DNA of 64,000 nt from Mycolicibacterium aichiense. GTDB taxonomy: Bacteria; Actinomycetota; Actinomycetes; Mycobacteriales; Mycobacteriaceae. The position numbers were made by a program, and so were the translations under genes. The DNA lies in contig NZ_AP022561.1 in NCBI RefSeq assembly GCF_010726245.1, forward strand, positions 5,861,483 through 5,925,482, read 5' to 3'. Below, in pieces: positions 43,632-51,857 of the stretch (the stretch's first letter is position 1; every line of letters begins with the position of its first letter). The notes under the pieces are model-generated. The model had not been told where the DNA came from. It made no database searches and worked only from the letters and a program-made list of their open reading frames with translations.

Positions 43632-43779
43632 GCGCTCTCCTCAGGCACAGTGCTTGAGCGGTAGATCTGGTCCGCCGCGCTCCAAATCTACGCGCCGTCG
43701 TGGCGCTGCCATGACCACAGCAACACCAATATCGCCGAGCCCGGTAACGGAACATGTATCCGGAAGCGATACTGACGGC

Positions 43780-44091
43780 ATGGTAAAGAAAACTGCTGTT
43801 GTCCTGCTCAGCGCGGCCGCATTGTCGGTAATCCCCGTCGCGATCTCCCCGCTGGCCCAGGCCGACGTGTGCGGAGACATCGGTGGCCGGCACGTGACCG
43901 TCGGCGGGTGCACACCGGGTATCGCGGGCGATGCCGTGGACGCCGCCGTCGCGGGTGATTGGGTTCGGTACGGCTTGCCGGAGACCTATGCGTTCTCGCT
44001 GGTCCCCGCATTCCCCGGCGAACAGCCCTGTATCTCTCCCAACGGGCTGCCGTACTACACCCCCGGCGACGCTCCCTGCTGGGTCGGGTAG
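43780..44091 (+). CDS. Small secreted four-cysteine protein
   Basis: A 103-residue protein. The signal peptide ends near PLAQA|DVCGD, leaving a mature part of about 75 residues with four cysteines (VCGDIGG, GGCTPGIAG, EQPCISP, DAPCWVG), probably forming two disulfides. Function is unknown. A near-consensus GATACT lies 6 bases before the ATG. Confidence 0.65.
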   Translation: MVKKTAVVLLSAAALSVIPVAISPLAQADVCGDIGGRHVTVGGCTPGIAGDAVDAAVAGDWVRYGLPETYAFSLVPAFPGEQPCISPNGLPYYTPGDAPCWVG

Positions 44092-44131
44092 CTCCCGGCT
44101 GGGATTGCCCTTTCCGTCCGAGCGGGTCCCC

Positions 44132-44137
44132 TAGTCT
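44132..44137 (+). promoter_or_regulatory. -10 element of the universal stress protein gene (leaderless)
   Basis: TAGTCT, 6 bases before the GTG at 44144. Confidence 0.5.
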
Positions 44138-44143
44138 CGGAGC

Positions 44144-45019
44144 GTGACCTCCGCTGCCCAAGAACAGTCCGTCGTTGCCGGCATCGATGGATCGGACGCC
44201 TCGCTCGGCGCGGCCCGGTGGGCCGCGGAGTTCGCCACCACCCACGCCCTTCCGCTGACGTTGCTGCATGCGGTCCCGCGGCTCGAATGGCATTTCGCCG
44301 GCGCTGAAGCACCCACCGGACCCGAGGGCAACGGCGACGAGGTGCTCGCCGCGGCGGAAGCGGACGTGCGGTCGGCGCACCCCGATCTGATGATCAGCAC
44401 GGCCATGGTCAAGTCCGCGGTCGCGACTGCCCTGACAGATGCCTCGCCGGAGGCCAGGCTGTTGGTGGTGGGCACCGGCGCGGGGGAGCACCGAGCCCTG
44501 GGAGGCCACGCTGTGCGGATCGTCCACCGTGCGCAGTGTCCGGTGGTGGTCTGGCGGGCGCCCGTCGCGAAGCGGACCGGTAAACCGTTACCGGTCGTGG
44601 TCGGCATCGATGACTCGGAGGCGTCCGGTCGGGCGCTCGCGGAGGCCTTTGACATTGCCCGCGGGTTGCATGCGCAGCTGACGGTGGTGCACATGTGGGA
44701 GATCGACGCGGCTGTCGGGATGGGCGACCTCGGCGGCGAGGGGAACATGGACTGGCAGTTGCTGGATGTTCTCGAGACCCAGCAGCGCCGGCGGATGGAT
44801 GAGCTGGTGCAACCGCTGGCCAGGAAGTATCCGAACGCCCATGTCGTCAAGGTTTTTCAGGACGTCAGCCCGGCGAAGGGGCTCACCGATCTGTCGCGGG
44901 AGGCCCAGCTGGTGGTCGTCGGCAGTCACGGTCGCGGGAGGCTGGCCGGCTCGATCCTCGGCTCGGTCAGCCAGAACCTCATCCATCACGCCGAGTGCCC
45001 GGTGCTCGTGGTCCGGTAA
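44144..45019 (+). CDS. Tandem-domain universal stress protein
   Basis: A 291-residue protein of two Usp domains. The second keeps the ATP-binding loop (GSHGRGRLAGSILGSVS) before the final CPVLVVR strand. The first has a degenerate loop (GTGAGEHRALGGH). Mycobacteria have many such proteins, several under DosR control in slow and fast growers; I see no clear DosR box here. Function is probably in dormancy or stress signalling (family inference). Confidence 0.88.
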   Translation: MTSAAQEQSVVAGIDGSDASLGAARWAAEFATTHALPLTLLHAVPRLEWHFAGAEAPTGPEGNGDEVLAAAEADVRSAHPDLMISTAMVKSAVATALTDASPEARLLVVGTGAGEHRALGGHAVRIVHRAQCPVVVWRAPVAKRTGKPLPVVVGIDDSEASGRALAEAFDIARGLHAQLTVVHMWEIDAAVGMGDLGGEGNMDWQLLDVLETQQRRRMDELVQPLARKYPNAHVVKVFQDVSPAKGLTDLSREAQLVVVGSHGRGRLAGSILGSVSQNLIHHAECPVLVVR

Positions 45020-45133
45020 TTCGCCGCGGTTGGACAACCTCCGTACCGTTTCGTAACCTTGCCGAGACCTGAGCCACAAGGGTCTGCAATTCGACGGAGA
45101 CGACGTCGCCTGGCGGTCAAAGGATGCGCAGTC

Positions 45134-46075
45134 GTGAAGTTTCACCGGCCTTTCGCACCGAAAACTGGTCCGAGCAGGGCAGCGGGAGCGATCGCGATCG
45201 TCGCTGCGCTCTGCGTGGTGTCGGCGGGTTCCGCGTTCGCCGAGCCGGAAGTGGACGAGCTGGCCAAGCTCAACGAACTGACCAAACAGGCGCAGGAGTT
45301 GATCGAGACCGCTCAATCCGTCCAGCTGGACCTCGACAGGAAGTTGCAGCTGCAAAGCGCCGCGGAGCAAAAGCACACCGACGACGTGGCCGCTCTCGAA
45401 TCCACCCGGGCGCAGCTGGCTGATTATCAGGGGACCGTCGACCGAGCCGCGGCCGCGATCTACACCGGCGGCAGCACCGACAGCGTGACGGCGTTCTTCG
45501 CTGCCGCGTCGCCCCAGCGCCTGATCGACCAACTGGCCGTCCAGCGGACGATCACCGACCAGATCACGGGACAGCTGCAGAAGTTCCGTGAGGCCCAGCG
45601 CCAGGCCGCGGTCGCCGCGGCCGCCTCCGCGGAATCCGCCGCCACCGCCAAAGCGGCCGCCGACGCCGCCGCGACGGTGCGGGCCGATCTGGAGACCAAG
45701 CAGTCGGAGGTCGAAGGCCAGGTCAGATTGGTGCGGGCAACCTACTACGCGCTGCCGGCCGCCCAGCAAGCATTGCTGGGCCCCGGCGGCGCGATCCCCA
45801 CCGTCGGTATGAGCGGCCTGACCCCCAACGCCCGAACCCTCGCGGCCTACGTCATCGCGACCTTCCCGGGTGTGCAGTCCATCGGTGGCGTGCGCCCGGA
45901 CCCGATTCCCGATCATCCGAGCGGCCATGCCATCGACATCATGATCGGCTCGGACATGGCGCTGGGCGATGCGATCAACGCCGACGTGCAAAGCCAGGCT
46001 GAACGCTTCGGGGTGTCCTACACGATGTGGCGGGTGGCCAACCACTTCAACCACGTCCACGTCACGGTGTCCTGA
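45134..46075 (+). CDS. Secreted coiled-coil protein with an ARB_07466-type C-terminal domain (paralogue 2)
   Basis: A 313-residue paralogue of the protein at 40321. The signal peptide ends near SAFA|EPEVDEL. The coiled coil (about 35-205) again contains AASPQRLIDQLAVQRT. The linker is short. The C-terminal domain has HPSGHAIDIMIGSD and ends FNHVHVTVS, keeping the His/Asp pattern. AAAGGA lies before the GTG at 45134. The duplication is separated by six unrelated genes. Confidence 0.75.
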   Translation: MKFHRPFAPKTGPSRAAGAIAIVAALCVVSAGSAFAEPEVDELAKLNELTKQAQELIETAQSVQLDLDRKLQLQSAAEQKHTDDVAALESTRAQLADYQGTVDRAAAAIYTGGSTDSVTAFFAAASPQRLIDQLAVQRTITDQITGQLQKFREAQRQAAVAAAASAESAATAKAAADAAATVRADLETKQSEVEGQVRLVRATYYALPAAQQALLGPGGAIPTVGMSGLTPNARTLAAYVIATFPGVQSIGGVRPDPIPDHPSGHAIDIMIGSDMALGDAINADVQSQAERFGVSYTMWRVANHFNHVHVTVS

Positions 46076-46090
46076 GGCGGACTGCCGCGC

Positions 46091-46675
46091 TCAGGACTCC
46101 GCGTCGATCCCCGTGATCGTGATGGCGAACGGCCCCTGCTGTTTGTCGAGAATGAAGACCGATACTTCGGTGATGATCGACGGGTCCAGAGCCGCTGGGG
46201 CCTGCGGCGCCGGATCCATCCGCATCCCCACCGGCTGGAAAGCTGCCACGGGAAGTTCGTATGTCCGTGGAACGCCGGCTTCGGTGGGGAAGCGCTGGAT
46301 GTAGGACCAGGGCTGTCCCGCGGCGCCCACTCTCAACACGTAGGTCTTACCGTCGCCGACGGCACTCACGCGGATCGACATGGCGCCGGCGGCTCGTCGG
46401 CCGATATCGGGGTCTTCCGGACTGCGGGCGGAGGCGAAACCGCCGTTGTTCTCCAGGGAGATGGTTCCCGAAAAGACAAGACCACCATCGGCGTACGCGA
46501 CCTTCGACGTGGATCGACCGCCCATGACGGGGTCATTGACCGTGGTCCAACCGGCGTCGAGGGAGACCAGCGGAACCGCGGGTCCGGCGTGTGCGGCTCC
46601 CTCGATGCTTCCGCAGGACACCAGCAGAAGTGTCGAAAGTGCCGCCATGGTTCCGGCCAGCCCGTATCGCATCAT
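46091..46675 (-). CDS. CIA30-family lipoprotein
   Basis: A 194-residue lipoprotein. The signal peptide ends in a lipobox (LLVSC, Cys about 21). The mature part has the CIA30/NDUFAF1 beta-sandwich signature: DPVMGGRSTS, FSGTISLENNGGFAS and the C-terminal ITEVSVFILDKQ. Bacterial members are often linked to oxidoreductases; no such partner is seen. ATG 46675 overlaps the upstream stop codon by one base, so it is coupled to the DUF4174 gene. Confidence 0.8.
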   Translation of the reverse strand: MMRYGLAGTMAALSTLLLVSCGSIEGAAHAGPAVPLVSLDAGWTTVNDPVMGGRSTSKVAYADGGLVFSGTISLENNGGFASARSPEDPDIGRRAAGAMSIRVSAVGDGKTYVLRVGAAGQPWSYIQRFPTEAGVPRTYELPVAAFQPVGMRMDPAPQAPAALDPSIITEVSVFILDKQQGPFAITITGIDAES

Positions 46676-47145
46676 CAACACCGCCTCGGATTGGCACGAA
46701 TCTCGTTGCCGCGCATCGGCATACCGTCGATCACGGTGTAGATCTGCCGAAGGTCGGGGACCTCGGTGACGCGCAATTTCTCGCCGCCGTCTTTGCCGAT
46801 CAACACCACTGCGAAAGAGTTCGCGTCGACCGTGAACTGCGTCCGCAGCCGCTGCGACTGCTCGGCGTCGACGGGTTGACCATCGAGCGTGCTGCCGCCG
46901 GTGGCCAGCACCTGCCCGAGCACCATGTCGCGGGAGGCGAAGTCACAGCCGGTCGCTTCGATGCGGCTCAACGTCGCGGTGAGTCGTGGGTCGCTCTGCG
47001 CGGGCGCGAACACCAGCAGAGGACGACGTTCCCAGCGATAGTCGCCGAGTTCAGCGGCCATGGCGGTTGCCGATCCGAGGGCGCCACTGATCAGCAGAAC
47101 TGCAAGGACAACCGTCGATCGGAGGATGCTGTGCTTGACGGCCAT
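46675..47145 (-). CDS. Secreted DUF4174 protein
   Basis: A 156-residue protein. A signal peptide ends near ATAMA|AELGD. The DUF4174 domain is recognisable from YRWERRPLLVFAPAQSD at the start to DGMPMRGNEIR at the end. The fold resembles thioredoxin, but no CxxC is present. It is coupled by TGATG to the CIA30 lipoprotein, so the two may act together in the envelope (inference). ATG 47145 was chosen to place the signal peptide at the N-terminus. Confidence 0.75.
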   Translation of the reverse strand: MAVKHSILRSTVVLAVLLISGALGSATAMAAELGDYRWERRPLLVFAPAQSDPRLTATLSRIEATGCDFASRDMVLGQVLATGGSTLDGQPVDAEQSQRLRTQFTVDANSFAVVLIGKDGGEKLRVTEVPDLRQIYTVIDGMPMRGNEIRANPRRC

Positions 47146-47183
47146 GGTGCTTCTCAACTGTAGCGACCGACCGCGGTCGGCGC

Positions 47184-47825
47184 TCAGACCCGCGGCGAGA
47201 GCATTGCGCGCCACGTACTCGGCGGCGTAGGTGATCGCAACCTTGTCGCCACCGTCATTGCACGCTGGCTATCCGGCGAAATGCTCGCAACAAAACCGCT
47301 CTGAGTTCGTGCTGCGGGTGATCTCCGAGTGCCGAGAGCCGGACCCACCGACGTCGCTGAATACACAGCGAATCGCTGGTCCAGGCTTGGATCGGGGCCG
47401 TAGGTGACCTCGATGAGCGTATCGAGCATCCCGGGCCCACCGACCGCGGTGCGCATGGCGTCACGGAATGCGGCCTGCTGCGCCATTATTCGCGCGAACT
47501 CACGGCGTGAAAGAAACAGGTCCGCCAGCCCGGTTACCAGAATCTCGGTGCGTTCCGGCCCAACGGGGTGGGCACGAGCACGATCCAGAAGTGCGGACAG
47601 GGCGGTCCGGGCCGGCTCGGCCAGGTCCTTGAGGATCTCCTGTTTACCGCGGTAGTGGTAGAACACCGCAGGCTTGGTCAGTCCCATTTCGTTGGCAATG
47701 TCTTGCAACGACGTTGCCTCATAGCCCTTTTCGGCGAACAGCGTCAGCGCCACAGTGACGATGCGCTCCCGGGTCTGGCGTACGCGCTCGGCACGAGTCT
47801 TGGGCTCGGCGTCAGGCGGGATCAC
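47184..47825 (-). CDS. TetR family regulator with a possible C-terminal frameshift
   Basis: 213 residues as read. The N-terminal HTH is intact (LQDIANEMGLTKPAVFYHYRGKQEIL contains it). Ligand-domain helices continue to about residue 165. After VGPALG the frame turns into Ser/Pro/Arg-rich sequence. Shifting by one base near 47328-47333 gives ALGDHPQHELRAVLLRAF and a stop at 47255, which looks like a normal TetR end. It is divergent from the MBL hydrolase, and a pair of inverted 16-bp sites lies between them. Confidence 0.8.
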   Translation of the reverse strand: MIPPDAEPKTRAERVRQTRERIVTVALTLFAEKGYEATSLQDIANEMGLTKPAVFYHYRGKQEILKDLAEPARTALSALLDRARAHPVGPERTEILVTGLADLFLSRREFARIMAQQAAFRDAMRTAVGGPGMLDTLIEVTYGPDPSLDQRFAVYSATSVGPALGTRRSPAARTQSGFVASISPDSQRAMTVATRLRSPTPPSTWRAMLSPRV

Positions 47826-47830
47826 GCGTT

Positions 47831-47846
47831 CACTTTACGGCTGTTA
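47831..47846. promoter_or_regulatory. Operator-like site 1 of the TetR/MBL pair
   Basis: CACTTTACGGCTGTTA, an inverted copy (14 of 16 bases) of the site at 47885. It lies 6 bases before the TetR start codon. A separate palindrome GGTGGATCACC follows at 47847-47857. Confidence 0.55.
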
Positions 47847-47884
47847 GGTGGATCACCTTTTCTCGCCGCGCTGGACATTTCATT

Positions 47885-47900
47885 TAACGACCGTAAAGTG
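47885..47900. promoter_or_regulatory. Operator-like site 2 of the TetR/MBL pair
   Basis: TAACGACCGTAAAGTG, in inverted orientation to site 1 and 34 bases before the MBL gene. Two such sites in a divergent promoter region are typical of TetR autoregulation. Confidence 0.55.
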
Positions 47901-47934
47901 AAGTTCGACGACCGCGCGATCGAAAGGTGAACCG

Positions 47935-48867
47935 ATGCTCGAGGAAGCCGGTGGCGTGAACGCCGCCCACACCGGACCGCACGGCAATCAGGAGTTCCGG
48001 TGGATCACGTTGGGAACAATGAGCGGTCCACTTCCGAGCGCCGTACGGCACCAGCCGGCGAACGTGCTCTACGACGGGGCGGAGGCGATCGTGGTCGATT
48101 GCGGCGACGGCGCAGTCGATCAGCTATGCAAGGCAGGGATCCCTCTTTCCGCGGTCCGCACCGTCATACTCAGCCATCTGCATATCGACCACACCGCCGG
48201 ACTCTATGGGCTGTTGGGGCGCAGGCTGCAAGCGCATATCCCTGGCCCGCTGACGATTTACGGGCCACGCGGAACGCTCCGCATGGTCAATGCGATCCGG
48301 TCGTCGTTCGACTTCGTCTCCGGATCGATGTCGCAGGTGCCGGGCTTCGTGAAGCAGTTCGACGCCGACATCACCGCCATCGAGATCACCGACGGGTCAC
48401 GGTTCACCCTAGGCGACATCGACGTTGTCACCGTCACGAATACGCATTACGCGTTTCCCGACGGTAGTCCGGAAGCACTCCGCTACCAATCACTTTCGTT
48501 GCGGTTCGACACTCCCACGCGGAGCATCGCCTATACGGGCGACACCGGCCCCAGTGTGAATGTCGAGCGATTGGCCGACAGCGCGGACGTACTGGTCAGC
48601 GAGATCACCGATCCCGAGGAGATCGTGGCCAGAATATCCCGCACATTTGGCTTTCCGCCGACTGCGCTGGCCGCCATCAAACGACGATTTGAGCTCGAAC
48701 ACCTGACCGCCGACGAGGTAGGCCTGCTGGCAAGCCGGTCAGGCGTCAAATCGATTGTCATTACCCATAATCCGCTCCCGCCGGAAAGCACGACCAAGGC
48801 CCGCAACGCTATCGGCGCGCATTTCGACGGGCCGGTCACGTTTGCCGATGACCTGGACACTCACTGA
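47935..48867 (+). CDS. MBL-fold metallo-hydrolase
   Basis: A 310-residue metallo-beta-lactamase-fold hydrolase. The metal motif HLHIDH is at 81-86; a further His is in TNTHYAFPDG, Asp in AYTGDTGPS and His in VITHNPLP. The layout resembles RNase Z/arylsulfatase-type members, which usually process small molecules. Substrate unknown. AAAGGTG lies before ATG 47935. The next hydrolase follows after 17 bases, so the two are an operon, probably under the divergent TetR. Confidence 0.87.
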   Translation: MLEEAGGVNAAHTGPHGNQEFRWITLGTMSGPLPSAVRHQPANVLYDGAEAIVVDCGDGAVDQLCKAGIPLSAVRTVILSHLHIDHTAGLYGLLGRRLQAHIPGPLTIYGPRGTLRMVNAIRSSFDFVSGSMSQVPGFVKQFDADITAIEITDGSRFTLGDIDVVTVTNTHYAFPDGSPEALRYQSLSLRFDTPTRSIAYTGDTGPSVNVERLADSADVLVSEITDPEEIVARISRTFGFPPTALAAIKRRFELEHLTADEVGLLASRSGVKSIVITHNPLPPESTTKARNAIGAHFDGPVTFADDLDTH

Positions 48868-48884
48868 ACTGATCGGAAAGCGTC

Positions 48885-49862
48885 ATGGCTGTGACATATC
48901 TGGACTACGAGAACCATCCGGAAATATTTGTGCCGCATGAGTATCCGGAGCAGATTGTTGACCTCGGCGAGGTCAGGATGAACTATGCGACCGCGGGCGA
49001 GGCGCACAACCCAGCCATACTGCTCATTCCAGGCCAAACCGAGTCCTGGTGGGGTTACGAGCATGCGATCACGCTGCTTTCGCAGCGCTTCCAGGTCTAT
49101 GCCGTCGACCTGCGCGGGCAAGGACGGTCTACCTGGACGCCCGGCCGTTACAGCCTCGATCTGTTCGGGTCGGATCTTGTTCGGTTCATCGATCAAGTGA
49201 TCGCACGGCCCGTGGTGGTCTGCGGACTGTCGTCGGGTGGCGTCGTCGCAGCGTGGCTGTCTGCCTACGCCGCGCCTGGGCAGATCCGCGCAGCCGTCTA
49301 CGAAGACGCCCCACTCTTCGCATCTGAACTCAACCCCGTACTGGGACCGTCGATTCGGCAGGCCGCCGGCCCGCTCTTCGAGCTCTTCTACAAATGGTTG
49401 GGGGCGCAATGGAGCATCGCCGACTTCGACGGCATGCGCAACGCGCAGGACGTGGAATTACCCGAGTGGGTTCCGGCCGGTCTGATCGGCAATGGTGGAA
49501 CTCCGGGCAAGCCGGGGGGTAATGGCGAGATTCCGCAGAATCTGCGCGAGTACGACCCCGAATGGGGGCACGCGTTTCTTACCGGCGCGGTGGCTCAGAA
49601 CTGTGACCACCAAACGATGCTCGCGCGCGTCAGGGTCCCGGTTCTTTTCACCCACCACTTCCGTATGCATGATCCGGCGACCGGCAATCTCCTGGGTGCC
49701 GTCTCCGACCTGCAGGTTCAGTATGCGCAGCGTCTAGTCGAACGTGCCGGTAACTCATTTCACTACCTGAGCTTTCCGCAGATGCCGCACTCCATGCACG
49801 GGCACCAACCCCAGACCTATGTAGACACCGTGACGACCTGGCTGAACGCGCTGCCATCGTGA
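48885..49862 (+). CDS. Alpha/beta-hydrolase
   Basis: A 325-residue alpha/beta-hydrolase. The nucleophile elbow is GLSSG with Ser116, LIPGQTESWWGYE forms the oxyanion region, and the catalytic His is in FPQMPHSMHGH. It has an insertion of about 60 residues after the elbow as a lid. Together with the MBL enzyme it suggests a small catabolic unit for an ester or lactone (inference). The next gene begins inside its stop codon (GTGA). Confidence 0.87.
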   Translation: MAVTYLDYENHPEIFVPHEYPEQIVDLGEVRMNYATAGEAHNPAILLIPGQTESWWGYEHAITLLSQRFQVYAVDLRGQGRSTWTPGRYSLDLFGSDLVRFIDQVIARPVVVCGLSSGGVVAAWLSAYAAPGQIRAAVYEDAPLFASELNPVLGPSIRQAAGPLFELFYKWLGAQWSIADFDGMRNAQDVELPEWVPAGLIGNGGTPGKPGGNGEIPQNLREYDPEWGHAFLTGAVAQNCDHQTMLARVRVPVLFTHHFRMHDPATGNLLGAVSDLQVQYAQRLVERAGNSFHYLSFPQMPHSMHGHQPQTYVDTVTTWLNALPS

Positions 49863-50565
49863 GTCGACATTCGACGACGGACAAGGCCCGGCGTGGCCAA
49901 CGGTTCCGCCGGCGGCTTCACCACTGGGGGGCCGCGTTTGCCGCGGTGATCACCTCACCCAACGGACGACTGATAGACCTTGGGGCGGCTGGCATGGGCT
50001 GGCTGATGCTCTCGGACCGCACGCCGTCTTTCTTGCTGTCTACCTGGCGACACAACAGATCGGATCGGCCACATGCGCCGCGTTGGCGCTCGCAGTTGTC
50101 CTGGCGCTCATCCGACTGCTCAGTCGGCAGCCCGTGCGGACTGCGCTGGCCGGCGCGGCGTTGATCGGGGTGTCCGCCCTCGTGGTCGTCACCACCGGTG
50201 ACGGGACTGACTTCTATCTCCTGGACATCGTTCGCACGTCGGTCTTGAGCTTCATCTTGATCGCCTCCCTGCTCATCCGCCGCCCGCTGGTCGGAGTCCT
50301 CGTCGGGCCGGTGATTGCCGACCCACGGTGGTACTCCGATCGCGTTCAACGACGGGCCTATGACCTGTGCACCGTCATCTGGGCTGCCGCCGTCGTTGCG
50401 CGCAGCGCCGTCAAGATCCCCTTCTACCTCGACGACAACGTGGTAGCGCTGGGCATCGCCAGCATGGTGATGGGTGTGCCTTTGCTGTTGGTTACGACGT
50501 ATCTGCAGCTGCGGATTCTGCGGGCCACGTATTCGCAGGGTGGTGACGGCTCGGCCACCGCGTGA
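49859..50565 (+). pseudogene. DUF3159 membrane protein, apparently frameshifted
   Basis: From about 49981 the frame reads WGGWHGLADALGPHAVFLAVY followed by four or five membrane helices ending at 50565, typical of DUF3159 proteins. That frame has no ATG, GTG or TTG before 50083. The natural start, a GTG at 49859 overlapping the previous stop, leads into a different frame (MSRHSTTDKARRGQRFRRR) that ends at 50164. One missing base near 49970-49985 would join them. Either a real frameshift, a sequence error, or a shorter protein from TTG 50083. Function of DUF3159 is unknown. Confidence 0.6.
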
Positions 50566-50610
50566 CCCGGCACAACAGGGGTTCTTGCCCAAGAGGGCAC
50601 CATAGAGCGC

Positions 50611-51813
50611 GTGGACGTCTTGGTAGTCGGGGCGGGGCCGGCCGGTATGGCGTTGGCGGCGGCGTGCAGTCAACGCGGACTGACGGTCGGCCTGCTCGAT
50701 CCGAACCCGGAGCGGCGGTGGGTGGCGACCTACGGCATGTGGAGCCCCGAACTGCCCGCCGACCTGCCGGTCTCCGCGGTCGCCGCGCGAGCCGCAGGCC
50801 GGGCCATCGCCCTCACCGAACACCGTCTGGGCTGGGAATATGTGGTGCTCGACGTGGACGCGCTGCGCGCTCACCTTGTTGACCGAAGTGCGGGCGTGAC
50901 CGTCTACGCCGGGCGTGCTGTCGGATCGCCGGCGCGCGGTGTGGTGGCGTTGGCCGACGGTTCGACCCTGCGCGCTTCGGTCGTGGTGGATGCCACCGGC
51001 CGCTCGCGCCCGCTGGATCCGAACCGGACGCGGCGGGTATCCGCCGAGCAAACCGCATACGGCATGATCCTCGACGAAGCGTCGCTGGCACCGCTGGTCG
51101 CCCCCGGCGAAGCGTTGTTCATGGATTGGCGCGGCGATCACGGCGAGCCAGGGTGGCCGACGTTTCTGTACGTCGTTCCGCTGGGCGGCGGGAGGATGCT
51201 CGCTGAAGAGACCTCACTGGCGCGCCGGCCCGGATTGCCATTGGCGACCCTGCGCCGCCGGCTGGATGCCCGGCTCGCACACCACGGCATCTCCGTGCCG
51301 AAAGACGCACGCACGGAAAAGGTTTCATTCCCAGTCGACCAAATCCGACATTCGGGACGAGACGTGCTCGGGTTCGGCGCGGCCGCACCGCTGATCCATC
51401 CGGCAACCGGATTCAGTGTCGCAGCCGCGCTTCAGCTGGCGCCGCAGGTGGCTGGCGCGCTGGCCGAGCATCTGCCCGCGGATCCAGATCGAGCGCTCGC
51501 GGCAGCGCAGGAGACGGTCTGGCCCACCGCCGCGAAGGTGATTCACCGGGTTCGACGCATCGGCCTGGAGGCGTTGTTGCGCATGCCGACCGGTGAAGTC
51601 CCCGGCTTCTTCGAACAGTTCTTCTCGTTGCCAGACGCGCACCGCTGGGCGTACCTCACCGGCCGCGACGACATCGGCGGCACCGTCGCGGCAATGGCGA
51701 GCCTGTTTCGGCAATCGAACTGGCGAATGCGCCGACATCTTGTGCTGCCGGCACTCATGCGCCCGCTGGAAGCCAACGATGAGCTTCCAGCCCTGCCAAT
51801 CCGCGCCAACTGA
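50611..51813 (+). CDS. Lycopene-cyclase-family flavoprotein
   Basis: A 400-residue FAD/NAD(P)-dependent enzyme of the CrtL/CrtY type. The dinucleotide motif is VVGAGPAGMALA at the N-terminus. ATYGMWSPEL, AEQTAYGMIL and FMDWR are the usual cyclase landmarks, and GFGAAAPLIHPATGFS is the C-terminal FAD-binding motif. A lycopene beta-cyclase activity is likely. No crtE, crtB or crtI gene is in the window, so it is either an orphan or serves a pathway encoded elsewhere. Confidence 0.85.
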   Translation: MDVLVVGAGPAGMALAAACSQRGLTVGLLDPNPERRWVATYGMWSPELPADLPVSAVAARAAGRAIALTEHRLGWEYVVLDVDALRAHLVDRSAGVTVYAGRAVGSPARGVVALADGSTLRASVVVDATGRSRPLDPNRTRRVSAEQTAYGMILDEASLAPLVAPGEALFMDWRGDHGEPGWPTFLYVVPLGGGRMLAEETSLARRPGLPLATLRRRLDARLAHHGISVPKDARTEKVSFPVDQIRHSGRDVLGFGAAAPLIHPATGFSVAAALQLAPQVAGALAEHLPADPDRALAAAQETVWPTAAKVIHRVRRIGLEALLRMPTGEVPGFFEQFFSLPDAHRWAYLTGRDDIGGTVAAMASLFRQSNWRMRRHLVLPALMRPLEANDELPALPIRAN

Positions 51814-51845
51814 CAACGGGCGTTGCCAGAAAGTCATGCCCGCGA

Positions 51846-51851
51846 TAACGT
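51846..51851 (+). promoter_or_regulatory. -10 element of the MpaB-type oxygenase gene (leaderless)
   Basis: TAACGT, 6 bases before ATG 51858. Confidence 0.45.
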
Positions 51852-51857
51852 CGCCTC

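Noticed and set aside
45020..45133. Possible c-di-AMP (ydaO) riboswitch before the secreted coiled-coil gene
   Set aside because: Such riboswitches precede some cell-wall hydrolase genes, but this gap is only 114 bases and the conserved ydaO core sequences are not visible.
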